From Sugiyamaella lignohabitans (lineage: Eukaryota > Ascomycota > Dipodascomycetes > Dipodascales > Trichomonascaceae), in NCBI RefSeq assembly GCF_001640025.1, contig NC_031671.1, positions 2,046,001 through 2,110,000 of the forward strand: a stretch of DNA of 64,000 nucleotides. The letters run 5' to 3'. The position numbers were made by a program, and so were the translations under genes. Under the pieces are notes generated by a model that did no database searches, was not told where the DNA came from, and worked only from the letters and a program-made list of their open reading frames with translations. This document shows, one piece after another, positions 37,659 to 47,418 of this stretch (position 1 is its first letter; each line of letters begins with the position of its first letter).

Positions 37659-39212
37659 TTAGAGGTCGATGAGGTTGTTATAACCTGTTCGCTGCTGCTG
37701 TTGTTGCTGGCCGTAGCCCTGGTTGGCGTTGCCGAACCCGTAGCCTGTGAATGCCGGTTGGACGGAGTTCGTCGTCGCGATACCAGTGTACTGCTGGCTG
37801 AGGAACGGGTTGTTGCTGGTGGGTTGTTGTTGTAGACCTTGGCCGGCAGAGTTGACAAAGTTGGATTTCGTGTGTTGAGCAGGAATACGCAGATCTCCAA
37901 CATTGCCGAAGGTGTCAATACCATCGCCGTTACTGAGAAGTGTATTCAGGTCGTTCATGTGGTTCTGGTCAAAGTTATTGTTGGTTCTCTGTGGTCTGAT
38001 AGCTTGTGGTTGGGCTTGTTGAGCCTGTTGCTGTTGTTGCTGGTACTGCTGTTGTTGTTGGAATTGTTGCTGTTGTTGCAGTTGTTGAAGGTTGGGTTGA
38101 GCAGATGACGACTGGCCATTAGAATTGGCAAACAGATCGGGTTTAGCAAACGGATTGTTGGAGCCAGTTTTTAATGGCTTGAGTTTCTCGGGTTCAGCAA
38201 CTGCTTGTGGTTGTTGATATCCAGTGGCATTCTGGTACAGTTGTTGTTGAGGCTGTTGTTGCTGGGCATATTCTGTATATTGAGGAAATGCTCCGCCAGT
38301 AGTAGCATAGGCATTCTGTAGGTATCCTGTAGAAACAGGCTGTTGCTGTTGTTGGTAGATAGGATTGCCGAAAATATCAGTGGCTTGTCCATATACAGCC
38401 TGTTGTTGATATGGTTGTTGCTGTTGTTGTTGATAGTAGTACTGCTGTTGTTGTTGCATGGGTACAGGCTCACTTGTATCAATGAGATTAGGCTGGCTGT
38501 TGTTGCCAAACAAAACATTGCTCTGCTGGCTGTTACGCAATCTTTCTTCTTCCTCACTGAGCAGAATGGCTCTACGAAGATCCTCATCCGACCCAGCAAA
38601 CGCCTTACGTCTTCGCTCGTCATCTTCAGCAGTTCTACGACTCTCCTCCAGAGCACGCTGAATATCATCGCTATCCTCGACATTGGTGTTACGACGACCG
38701 CCATTTCTCGGTGGACTAGGACTATCTCGTTGTCTCGACCCGTTTCCTTGCTTCCGTCGTCTTCTAGAAGAACCTCTATTAGACCGTTCTTCTCTTAACC
38801 TATCATCGTCTTGCAACAGAGAAGTCAGTTCCTTGGCCTTGGATCGGATACTTGCTCCTTGATCTCGGCCACTTTCGTCGATATAATGGAATTCCCTCAA
38901 TGTCTTGATAATATACAGATTGTCCTTGCACCATAGAACCACATTCTCGGATCCAGTATGGATAATATAATCGAGTACAGTCAATGCTTTCATGACATGA
39001 CGCCAGTTCTTACCCTTGTCGTTTAAACGGCGGTCCAGCATATCCATGACCTCGAACAATTCATGGTTCTCGTAAGTCAATCGAGAGATTTCTTGCATAT
39101 CCGAAGTACTAGGACCCCATGCATCGTTGCTAGTAGCATTTCTGACCTTGACCTGGGCTGAGGTGTAACCATTGGTTACGTTTTTAATAGAACGAACGAT
39201 AGATTTTGACAT
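37659..39212 (-). CDS. ENT1: Epsin, clathrin-mediated endocytosis adaptor (Ent1/Ent2)
   Basis: Binds PI(4,5)P2 at the plasma membrane and links ubiquitinated cargo, clathrin and EH-domain proteins. The ATG at 39212 gives 517 residues. The ENTH domain spans 1-140: SIVRSIKNVTNGYTSAQVKVRNATSNDAWGPS, then MDMLDRRLNDKGKNWRHVMKALTVLDYIIHTGSE. Two ubiquitin-interacting motifs follow (DDIQRALEESRR and DEDLRRAILLSEEE). The rest is Gln-rich with two NPF motifs (NNPFAKP, NNPFLSQ) for EH domains, and the chain ends NNLIDL, a C-terminal clathrin box. Only one epsin of this type is seen here, so ENT1 versus ENT2 cannot be assigned. CAA/CAG runs are mixed. Confidence 0.95.
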   Translation of the reverse strand: MSKSIVRSIKNVTNGYTSAQVKVRNATSNDAWGPSTSDMQEISRLTYENHELFEVMDMLDRRLNDKGKNWRHVMKALTVLDYIIHTGSENVVLWCKDNLYIIKTLREFHYIDESGRDQGASIRSKAKELTSLLQDDDRLREERSNRGSSRRRRKQGNGSRQRDSPSPPRNGGRRNTNVEDSDDIQRALEESRRTAEDDERRRKAFAGSDEDLRRAILLSEEEERLRNSQQSNVLFGNNSQPNLIDTSEPVPMQQQQQYYYQQQQQQPYQQQAVYGQATDIFGNPIYQQQQQPVSTGYLQNAYATTGGAFPQYTEYAQQQQPQQQLYQNATGYQQPQAVAEPEKLKPLKTGSNNPFAKPDLFANSNGQSSSAQPNLQQLQQQQQFQQQQQYQQQQQQAQQAQPQAIRPQRTNNNFDQNHMNDLNTLLSNGDGIDTFGNVGDLRIPAQHTKSNFVNSAGQGLQQQPTSNNPFLSQQYTGIATTNSVQPAFTGYGFGNANQGYGQQQQQQRTGYNNLIDL

Positions 39213-40255
39213 TGTCACCTGATATCAATCGAGCGATGCGTATTTGTATCTCTTCAGTAAATGTAATTTGACAATAAGCTGACAGTAGTTTGAGTAGCTA
39301 GCAATTCAAATACGACTCTGATCAGCCATTGAACAGTAATCTAAACAGCGATTGAAAAAAGCACTTCAAAAAGTTATCAACCAGTAATTCAAGACTATTT
39401 CAAAAAGTAAATTGAACAATAGTCGATCCACTAGTTTTACTCCTGAATATACCTTGCTATCTCTATACTGTACTCCAGTAAAAAGTAGTCAGATGATCTA
39501 CTTAAACAACAAGACAACCTGTGTAGTACGATGAATACGATGTGTTTCTCAAGTACAGAAGTACACTAGAGTCACTAAACGAATGCTTCAATGCGCAATA
39601 CTCACACAATCCAGTACTGAGAACCTGGTTAATATCAACCAAATGGAAACAAAAATGTGGGTAGATGCGAGCTCAACCTGAAACCTTAAAACACTTGACT
39701 CGACACCCGGCTAATACTATCGAACAGATCTCACCTCACTACTAACCTGTTGAGATAGATGCCTAAATATACAATTACGGCTTTTAAAATACTAGCCAGA
39801 ATATGCGATGTGGAACAACTGTCGCCTCTTTTTCCCTCAACTATGTTGCCCCTTGTCGGTAGTTTCCAGCTGCTGCTTGCTCCTTGTTACTGGCGATGCT
39901 TAACACCAATGGCACTGAAACTGGACTGACTAATACAATTCAATGTCAGGGTTCAAAACTCACAAAAAGCGATTCAACCTAACACGAAATCCAAAAAAAA
40001 CAAACAAACAAACTAACAAAAACACAAATAATAGTAAACGGCGATACTGTAAAGCAGTGGTTGATGTGGAGGTGCGATACAAGTGGCTGTCTTATGGTTG
40101 TAAGCCTATGTACGCTACAGTGCAGGGTAGCTTATCATTCATTTGTTCAATGCTGGCTGGCTGTTCTCCTCCTGCCGCATGACAGATAGCGCCGCGTCCT
40201 CCCACTTCCAACCCGTTGAAGCCTCGACCCCTCTAACCAGGGTAAGGGGGGGCCT

Positions 40256-40393
40256 GCCTCCGGCGGCTGGGGCGCTGCCCCAGACCCCGTGGCTCCTCTC
40301 GCTTCGCTCGAGTCGGTTTCGTACACGGACCCAGCAGTCTCCTGCTTCGCAGGAGCAACCAGGGTCTGGGGCGGAGCCCCAGCCGCCGGAGGC
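40256..40393. repeat. Full-length THE (A left, B right), 138 bp
   Basis: Flanked by a G run on the left and C run on the right. The right third hairpin shows TTC on the + strand, i.e. its loop is inverted. Confidence 0.95.
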
Positions 40394-40731
40394 AGATCCC
40401 CCCTCCCCGGCTGTGGCCTGACGTGATACGAGATTCTCGTAGAGTCCGCTCGGGCTGGTGGTTCGCTTGGCAACTGCCACCACCAACGAGCCCGGTACCA
40501 CAGGAACCGTACACAGCCCCCCGGCCAACCGATTCAGAAAATCCGGTAACAAAAATTAGTCTGTCTCGTAAATTTTCCCACCCCCTCCATACCCACCCAC
40601 CGGGCACGCCAGGCACGGCGCAGGGCTGCAAACAGCGGCGCACCGCACACTCCAATCTTGCAGAACCCCTGTCTCTATCGCGCTTCAACGGTCTTGACCC
40701 CCCGACAGTGTACACGGGCCTCCCCACGCCA

Positions 40732-40786
40732 TCTCCTGCGAAGCAGGAGCCGCGGGGTCTGGGGCGGAGCCCCAGCTGCCGGAGGC
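40732..40786 (-). repeat. THE unit, type B
   Basis: Tail-to-tail with the next unit, 20 bases apart: the only back-to-back arrangement this close besides 11251/11327 and 49769/49850. Confidence 0.93.
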
Positions 40787-40806
40787 ACACCCTCCGATCC
40801 CCCTTT

Positions 40807-40868
40807 GCCTCCGGCGGCTGGGGCTGCGCCCCAGACCCCGCGGCTCCTCTCGCTGCGCTCGAGTCGGG
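40807..40868 (+). repeat. THE unit, type A, loop TGC
   Basis: Followed within 40 bases by decayed hairpin 2 fragments. Confidence 0.93.
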
Positions 40869-41811
40869 CGAGGGAGGGGTGGGAGGAGGTATCTCCTTGG
40901 GAGCAGGAGCCACGGGTCTGGGCGGAGCCACGGGTATGGGCGGAGCCCAGGCAACGGGGGACCGGCCGGGGGCCGGCCGGGAATACCGGGTTTAGTTTGT
41001 CGGTTTTAAGGGCCAGTGGGGGTTGGCCAGTGGGGGTCGCATCGTTGGTGAACTGCATGATAGGTGATGGAGTGATATGCGATAGATAGCGTCGCAGCAG
41101 GATGTGGTGGGCTAGCGGCGTGGGCTTATGTAAGCTGGTCACCGAGTTTGCAAGTCAAGGGAAATGAGGGTTGACCGGTAGCGGGATCGCCAGAATCAGA
41201 ACTCGAGATAAGGCCATGACAGGTGCAGTGTAAGGGCCGGCATGCAGGTGTGCCGCCTATTGCCAGTGGCCGGAGCTAGCCGGTTTGGTGGTTAGTCTGC
41301 TCCGGTATCGCTTGTACTTCGCAAAGGTTGTAAATCGGGGTGTTCGGTTTGCTGACTGATTTTTGTCGGAGATACCCAGAGTTCTCGAAACGTATTTAGG
41401 TTTGAACTGTTTAAGTCCGCTGTTGACAGCAGGGACCGCATCAATTCGGACTCAGGCGTAATTGGAGAACTTTATATTTTTATAAAAGTTCTTATTTATA
41501 GATCTTTATTAATAAATCGCCTGTACATTCTGTACATGTCCGGAAAGAGGGAGCGAGCGAGCGATGCACGGTTAAATCCGCCCGATGTAAACGTGCATAA
41601 CGTGCATACGTTCATGCGGGTCATCCTTCTAAGGCGTATGTTACAAAGTCTATGCAGCAACACCCTGCGCAATTAAGCAGCACTTCCAACTACTATATAA
41701 GAAAGCGACAATCGATCGATCGATCAAAGTCATCTTACAACAAGTCTAACATACTCAGACCGCCAAAAAACACTTTTTTCACAAATCAAATCCGCTTAAT
41801 TGACTCTCGAA

Positions 41812-42792
41812 ATGGCTTCCAATCCCCCTGCTGCTTGTTGTGCTCTCGGCTTCAGACACGGTAAGTCTTAGTGGTCCTCTGGAGACGGGATGTGCCTCCG
41901 GCGGCTGGGGCTCTGCCCCAGACCCCATGGCTCCTCTCGCTTCGCTCGAGTCGTTTCGTCGACGGTCCCAGCAAACTCCTGCGAAGCAGGAGCCACGGGG
42001 TCTGGGGCGGAGCCCCAGCCACCGGAGGTACCACAGCCCCCCACCCCAGAAGTGTAAAACTAACCGAGGCAAGAGGGTGCTACTAAGGGCACTATCACCA
42101 CTATTGACGATATTGAGGCCTACACTGTTGGTGACAGTTCCAGCAAGAAGTTGCTGATTTTGTTTGTCGATGTTTTCGGTATTAAGAGTCCTAATGCTCA
42201 ATTGCTTGCTGACCAGTATTCCGAGGCCGGTTACCACGTCGTTCTTCCTGATATGTTCAATGGTGACCCATATGACAGTGATTTGAGTATTCCCAATCCT
42301 CCTCCTGGTAAGAATTTCTTGTCTGACTGGCTTCCTCGTCACATGCCTGATACTGTTCAACCTATTGTTGACAAATTTGTTGATGCTGTTTTGAAGAAGT
42401 TCTCTCCTGAGTACGTTGCTACTATCGGATACTGTTATGGAGCCAAGTTTGCCGTTCAACAAATCGGTAATGGTAAGGCCAATGTAGCTGCTATGGCCCA
42501 TCCTTCTCTTGTCTCTATTGAGGAAATTGCTGCTATTAAGGCTCCTCTTCTTATTATTGGCGCCGAGAAAGACCACGTGTACAACGACGAGCTCAGAAAG
42601 AAGACCGAGGACAAGCTCAAGGAGATCAAGGCTACCTACTTCACCACCACTGCTTCGGGCGTCAGTCACGGGTTCGCCCTCAGAGGCGATCTCTCGTCCG
42701 AGTCCGTCAAGTTCGCCAAGGAAAAGGCTTTTACCGACTCGCTCCAATGGTTCGAGCGCTTTGCTCCTAAGACGACCGGCACCCACTTGTAA
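41812..42792 (+). CDS. Dienelactone hydrolase family protein, one intron
   Basis: Alpha/beta-hydrolase likely acting on small lactones or esters; yeast relatives (AIM2 and YDL086W type) are poorly defined. Exons 41812-41860 and 42074-42792 give 255 residues. Exon 1 is MASNPPAACCALGFRH, the usual N-terminus of fungal members (CC.GF.HEG). The catalytic Cys is in IGYCYGAKF, Asp in IIGAEKDHVY and His in SGVSHGFALRG, the full triad in the right order; also DMFNGDPYD. The intron (41861-42073) has donor GTAAGT and branch ACTAAC with an AAG acceptor, and contains a full THE. Codon bias suggests good expression. Confidence 0.9.
41894..42029. repeat. Full-length THE (A left, B right), 136 bp, in the DLH intron
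   Basis: Makes up about two thirds of the 213-bp intron. Outer right hairpin 1 has CACCGGAGG. Confidence 0.96.
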
Positions 42793-42889
42793 ATTCGTAC
42801 CCACATAGGTTTTTCTGTAATCGGCAATAAATTAACTTCCCCTGTAACAATCTTTTTGGCCGGATGAGTGTTTAGCCGAGGTGACTCGT

Positions 42890-42944
42890 GCCTCCGGCGG
42901 CTGGGGCTCCGCCCCAGACCCTGGTTGCTCCTGCTTCGCAGGAG
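42890..42944 (+). repeat. THE unit, type B
   Basis: Sense, 97 bases past the DLH stop; inter-hairpin linker CCTGGTTG. Confidence 0.94.
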
Positions 42945-43230
42945 GTTGCGGGGGTCGTGGGTGAGGGGGGTGTTTTAATATTATTTATTATTAAGATCCG
43001 GACGATCCTGAGTCAGAGCTGAGTGCAACTGGGCAACTTTTCGACGCACCTGGTGCTGGGCAATGACCTTGTCAGACAGTCTGGGGTGGGTTTTTTTCTT
43101 GGAAGCTGAAATTTCACTTGTTATTTTCCTGGATAATTCTATAATTAATTACGGCCCTCTTCAATGGTTCGTGGTTTGTTTTGGACACTGGCTGAGAAAA
43201 CAGGCTCTGGTCGGAAAATAAAATCCACAC

Positions 43231-43303
43231 CGGTCCCAGAAACGACTCGAGCGCAGCGAGAGGAGCAACCAGGGTCTGGGGCGGAGCCCCAGCTGCCGGA
43301 GGC
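43231..43303 (-). repeat. THE unit, type A
   Basis: Faces the previous unit across 286 bases; begins GGTCCCAGAAACG. Confidence 0.93.
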
Positions 43304-44076
43304 GCGTCCCCGACCCAAGAGAGTCCTTTATTGCGCTGCATGGAGGGGAGTTTAAAGTTGCATGCATGGAGATGATCGCCTGTCAGATCCAATTGTGTCT
43401 CATGCATGTTTAATCAGGGTCTCCTGTTAATGCTGGTTTTGCCGGGTAATGATGTTCCAGTCTGGCAGAAGGGAATCTATAATTTTTTTTCACGGCAGTG
43501 CTAATACATGAGACTGTGTGTGTGATAGTAGCATGACCATTTGTTGGGAAATGCCTACAGGTCTTCTAGAGGTGGATGAGGCTGACTTATATATATGAGA
43601 ATGCCCTCCACTTGAGATAACTATTGTTTCAGTAACTCTCCAGTTACACCTCAGATAATGCTTTGAGCCTATATTAAGTGGTATGTGCCACAGATTGACT
43701 CTGTTCAGGAACAGCTCCCACAGATATTATTCGTGGTGTCAGCAACAGAGAACTGAAAAAAAATAATTGTAGTAAAATACTTGTAAAGGGCCCAGAGTGG
43801 ATCCTGCCACCTGAGTACCCCCAAACGTTCTCCTGGTCGGTCGCATTTCACACTGCCCGTTATCCACCCAACGCAGATTACTCCCGACTCCAGTTCTGCA
43901 TCTCTGCATATTTCACATACCAAAAACTCTACGAGTGATTTTTTAAGTTCGAAGTCTTGGACCTTGGCAATAACCAGACCGAATTATACCCGCAGCCAGA
44001 TTCGCGCTCGACATCTGCGACGGAACCGAGTCTACAGTAAAAATTCCACCCAGCAAAAACCCGTGCTGCCGGGACT

Positions 44077-44215
44077 GCCTCCGGCGGCTGGGGCTCCGCC
44101 CCAGACCCTGGTTGCTCCTGCTTCGCAGGAGGCTGCTGGGGACCGTAGGTGAACCGACTCGAGCGCAGCGAGAGGAGCCACCAGGGTCTGGGGCGGAGCC
44201 CCAGCCGCCGGAGGC
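44077..44215. repeat. Full-length THE (B left, A right), 139 bp
   Basis: In intergenic sequence far from any gene end (about 950 bases before the next start). Confidence 0.96.
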
Positions 44216-45022
44216 AGTCCCTACCCCACTAGTTACCCGTCCAAGGGCTTCTCGTATCTCGTAGACCTGTATGATGTCATTAGCGGCTCAGCACCTGATG
44301 GAGCTGGTGTACCCCGCTTACCCTGCCGACCGAAAAACGCACCAGCCAAGACATATTTTCCAGGGGTGCATGGCGAAACGCGTGTACGATATCTGCCAGA
44401 TGAAATTCGGGCTAAGGGTGCTCTGCACTGCCCTGCTAGCGATGCACGTCTGTAGCGGTACATCGCATAACGGATCAGTTTTGTTTTGTTACTTATTGCA
44501 GGAGGTGCCTTTTGGTTAGGGCATCAATCCATTGGGGCTTGTCTGTAACCTGTACTGTAACTAGCATACATTGGATTTCCCGTTATATACGCTTGTACTA
44601 GCCCGAATATCCAGTTTGATCTCCAACTAGGATAACAGCTGTCGCAACTGCACACTATCTTTGCTGACATTCGCTCGCTCGCTCTCGCTGATATCTAATT
44701 ATAGTACCGCTGTCGTTGCTGTAAGCTTTTGGTACGCATTAAAGTCCTCGGTCGTATTACGCGACATTTGATCTTGAAATTGGGGTTTGTCAATTCTTTG
44801 TAGGCGGCTATTTTCGGTGATTTTTTGGCCAGAAAATATTTGGAGGCTTATTCCACGTTGGTTTTTTGATACAGGGAACAAACGGAACTGCCAGGTAGGA
44901 ACCTGATTTTGGTCTGACCTCGCTTATAGAGATTATATTTCTCTGATTTTTGGTTTTTGGTTTTGATCTTCGATTTTAGATTGATTCTTGGATCTTGGAT
45001 CTTGGATTTTGATTTGATTCTA

Positions 45023-45053
45023 GCTTCTGCTTCTGCTTCTGCTTCTGCTTCTT
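45023..45053 (+). repeat. GCTTCT hexanucleotide tract
   Basis: Five tandem copies, about 110 bases before the GH76 start codon. Confidence 0.85.
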
Positions 45054-45162
45054 CAGCGCTTTATTGTTCCCTCATCCTAAACAGTTAGACTGGACATAAG
45101 TTGTAACCACTACAGACACATTCATATTTATTTATTGTTTTTTCATTACTCGTTCAAAAAAA

Positions 45163-46527
45163 ATGAAGTTACCAACATCAGTGTCATTGTTCGCATTAAC
45201 ATTACTGCAATGTGTGTATAACACAGTTGCCATCACAGTCGATTTCCAGGATGATACCTCGTTAAACAACGCTCTTGCACTAGTGGCGGATGGTTTGATG
45301 GATTATTATAATGGTGACCAATATGGAGGTACTCCTGGTATGTTTGTTAACCCATACTATTGGTGGGAGGCTGGTGCTGCCTTTGGAAGTATGCTTGATT
45401 ACTGGTTTTATACTGGTAACACCACCTACAACGATGTTATAAAAGCTGGTATGTTGTACCAGACTGGCAAAAACAACGATTACATGCCATCAAACCAGAC
45501 CACCACTGAAGGTAACGATGATCAAGGATTCTGGGGTATTCTTGTAATGGACGCTGCCGAAAAGAACTTTAGCAATCCTGATCCCGACCAAGCACAATGG
45601 CTGTCTCTTGCTCAAGCTGTTTTCAATACCATGGCATCTCGTTGGGATACTGACACTTGTCATGGTGGTCTTAGATGGCAGATTTTCACTTGGAACAACG
45701 GTTATAACTATAAGAATTCGGTGGCCAATGGATGTTTCTTCCATATGGGAGCCCGACTAGCCAGATACACTGGAAACACTACTTATTCAGACTGGTCCGA
45801 GAAAGTCTGGGATTGGATGACTACAGTTGGATTCATCAATGAAACCAGCGGACAATTGATTGACGGTGCTGATATTTCGACCAACTGTACAACTCACACT
45901 CCATATGAGTGGACTTATAACTACGGTCTTTTCACAGCTGGAGCTGCTTATTTGTATGACTTCACTAACGACACTAAATGGCTGACCCGAGCACAATTGC
46001 TCATGGAACGTGGCAGCAGCATCTATTTTGACGACGGTGTCATGTTTGAAGCTGCCTGTCAGAACACTGGCAGATGTAACAACGATCAGAGATCGTTCAA
46101 GGCCATTTATTCGAGATTCCTTGGTCTCACTGCACAATTGGCTCCACCTATGGCCGACCAGATCATGAATCTTCTGTCGAGCTCGGCCGCTGCTGCCGCT
46201 ATTTCTTGTAGTGGAGGAACTGATGGCCACACTTGCGGACTGAACTGGAACGTGGGAAAATGGGACGGAGTCTGGGGACTTGGCGAGCAAATGTCGGCCC
46301 TCGAAGTCATGCAAAACACCCGTGCCTTGCAAATCGCTAAACCACTAACAGCGCATACCGGAGGTAGTTCAAAGGGAAACCCCGCCGCCGGCTCCGATTC
46401 GGGAACCTCGAACTTCCTCACGAACTCGCTCGACATCTCAAGCAAAGATCGCGCCGGTGCCGGTATCCTGACGGCCCTGCTCGCGGTCGGCATTGTGGGC
46501 ACTGGCTGGTGGATGATGAAGCAGTAG
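45163..46527 (+). CDS. DFG5: GPI-anchored GH76 family protein (Dfg5/Dcw1), copy 1
   Basis: Cell-surface enzyme thought to act on the alpha-1,6-mannan backbone and to cross-link GPI proteins to wall glucan. The 454-residue protein has a signal peptide (LPTSVSLFALTLLQCVYNTVA), the GH76 fold with YYWWEAGAAFGSMLDYW, TEGNDDQGFWG (the paired Asp catalytic motif), GGLRWQIFTWNNGYNYKNSVANGC and TCGLNW. The end is a GPI signal: a small-residue site near SSKDRAGAG followed by ILTALLAVGIVGTGWWMMKQ. Several N-glycosylation sites. It lies tail-to-tail with a close paralog at 47419-48780; DFG5 versus DCW1 cannot be assigned. Confidence 0.92.
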   Translation: MKLPTSVSLFALTLLQCVYNTVAITVDFQDDTSLNNALALVADGLMDYYNGDQYGGTPGMFVNPYYWWEAGAAFGSMLDYWFYTGNTTYNDVIKAGMLYQTGKNNDYMPSNQTTTEGNDDQGFWGILVMDAAEKNFSNPDPDQAQWLSLAQAVFNTMASRWDTDTCHGGLRWQIFTWNNGYNYKNSVANGCFFHMGARLARYTGNTTYSDWSEKVWDWMTTVGFINETSGQLIDGADISTNCTTHTPYEWTYNYGLFTAGAAYLYDFTNDTKWLTRAQLLMERGSSIYFDDGVMFEAACQNTGRCNNDQRSFKAIYSRFLGLTAQLAPPMADQIMNLLSSSAAAAAISCSGGTDGHTCGLNWNVGKWDGVWGLGEQMSALEVMQNTRALQIAKPLTAHTGGSSKGNPAAGSDSGTSNFLTNSLDISSKDRAGAGILTALLAVGIVGTGWWMMKQ

Positions 46528-46589
46528 CGCCGTTGCATTTTTTGTATTTCATATATATATCTATTCTATTTCCTCATTCGTGTCTTCGT

Positions 46590-46650
46590 GCCTCCGGCGG
46601 CTGGGGCTGCGCCCCAGACCCCCCGGCTCCTCTCGCTGCGCTCGAGTCGT
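46590..46650 (+). repeat. THE unit, type A, loop TGC
   Basis: Sense, 62 bases past the stop of GH76 copy 1. Confidence 0.94.
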
Positions 46651-47140
46651 TGGCGGGGGGTGCCCTCCTCTTGGGGGATCTCGTGCTGTGATAGGGAGTT
46701 CGACCGAAAACAAGAATCATAGTTCTTCAGAAGTTTCTTTATGACTGGAAGAACAATAAATAGCCTTGAAGGCATAAAAAGAACATTCATCAGCTCGAGA
46801 TAATAACTCTATGAATTAATAGTATTTAAACATGATTCAAATACGAGTTTTAAAGAAGTTGATTGTGTATGACAACAGAAATGTCGTCATCAAGAATCAC
46901 GGTCTTCACAATCCCTGAATTAACAGCCACTCCTGCTGATTGGCTTTGGATCCTCTCGCTGAAGTGATTGGGGTACTCTTACCTGGTTTGTGGATAAGAA
47001 TCTGTTCACAGGGAAATTGGAGCCAAATACCTAAAGTGGTCTTGAGATCACACATCCATCTACAGACACTTTCTCGCGCAGATATCGATTTGTCCCGAAA
47101 CAGCAGCGCCAAGAGACGCTGCCAAGGTTCCCGGCGCAAA

Positions 47141-47189
47141 CGACTCGAGTGTAGTGAGAGGAGCCAGGGGGCCCCAGCCGCCGGAAGCA
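47141..47189 (-). repeat. Decayed THE unit, type A
   Basis: Most of hairpin 2 deleted (GGGGGCCCCAG); third stem reads CTCGAGTGTAGTGAGAG. Confidence 0.85.
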
Positions 47190-47287
47190 GACAGGCGCAG
47201 TTGTATCACGATTAAGACCAGTAAACAAACAGGAATCAGGTCACGATAAACAGCAACGCCGAGACGAAGCCAGGATCCCCACGCAAA

Positions 47288-47347
47288 CGACTCGAGCGCA
47301 GCGAGAGGAGCCGGGGGGTCTGGGGCGCAGCCCCAGCCGCCGGAGGC
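47288..47347 (-). repeat. THE unit, type A
   Basis: Sense, 71 bases past the stop of GH76 copy 2. Confidence 0.94.
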
Positions 47348-47418
47348 AGACAGCCCAGGTAAGAATACAGACATGTATAGAATATATCACAATAAAACCG
47401 GTAAACAAAACTTGAACT

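Larger units (their letters stand above)
39213..41811. other. 2.6-kb divergent region between epsin and dienelactone hydrolase genes
   Basis: AT-rich, free of THE up to 40.25 kb, then four THE loci including a decayed fragment near 40900-40955 (repeated CCACGGGTCTGGGCGGAGCC). From 41000 the sequence has no ORF; GATC-rich CGATCGATCGATC lies at 41711 near the downstream start. I see no gene. Confidence 0.6.
42793..45162. other. 2.4-kb intergenic region between DLH and DFG5-like gene
   Basis: Three THE loci; a GCTTCT hexamer tract (45023-45053) preceded by TTGGATC repeats (44989-45010); AT-rich promoter-like sequence before 45163. The ORFs seen are short and not protein-like. Confidence 0.6.
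47101..47408. repeat. Two-copy tandem duplication of about 150 bp containing a THE unit
   Basis: Unit 1 (47101-47230) and unit 2 (47251-47408) share CAGCARCGCC, GAGACG, the THE, GCAGACAG, then ATCACRATWA and GTAAACAAAAC-like ends. The first copy's THE is decayed and the second intact. Confidence 0.8.
46528..47418. other. Convergent gap between the two GH76 paralogs
   Basis: AT-rich with three THE units and a tandem duplication (47101-47408). No gene. Confidence 0.7.

Noticed and set aside
40233..41142. Overlapping ORFs of 140-230 codons in the epsin/DLH gap
   Set aside because: All consist of THE translation plus C-rich flanks; none has a start context or homology that supports a gene.
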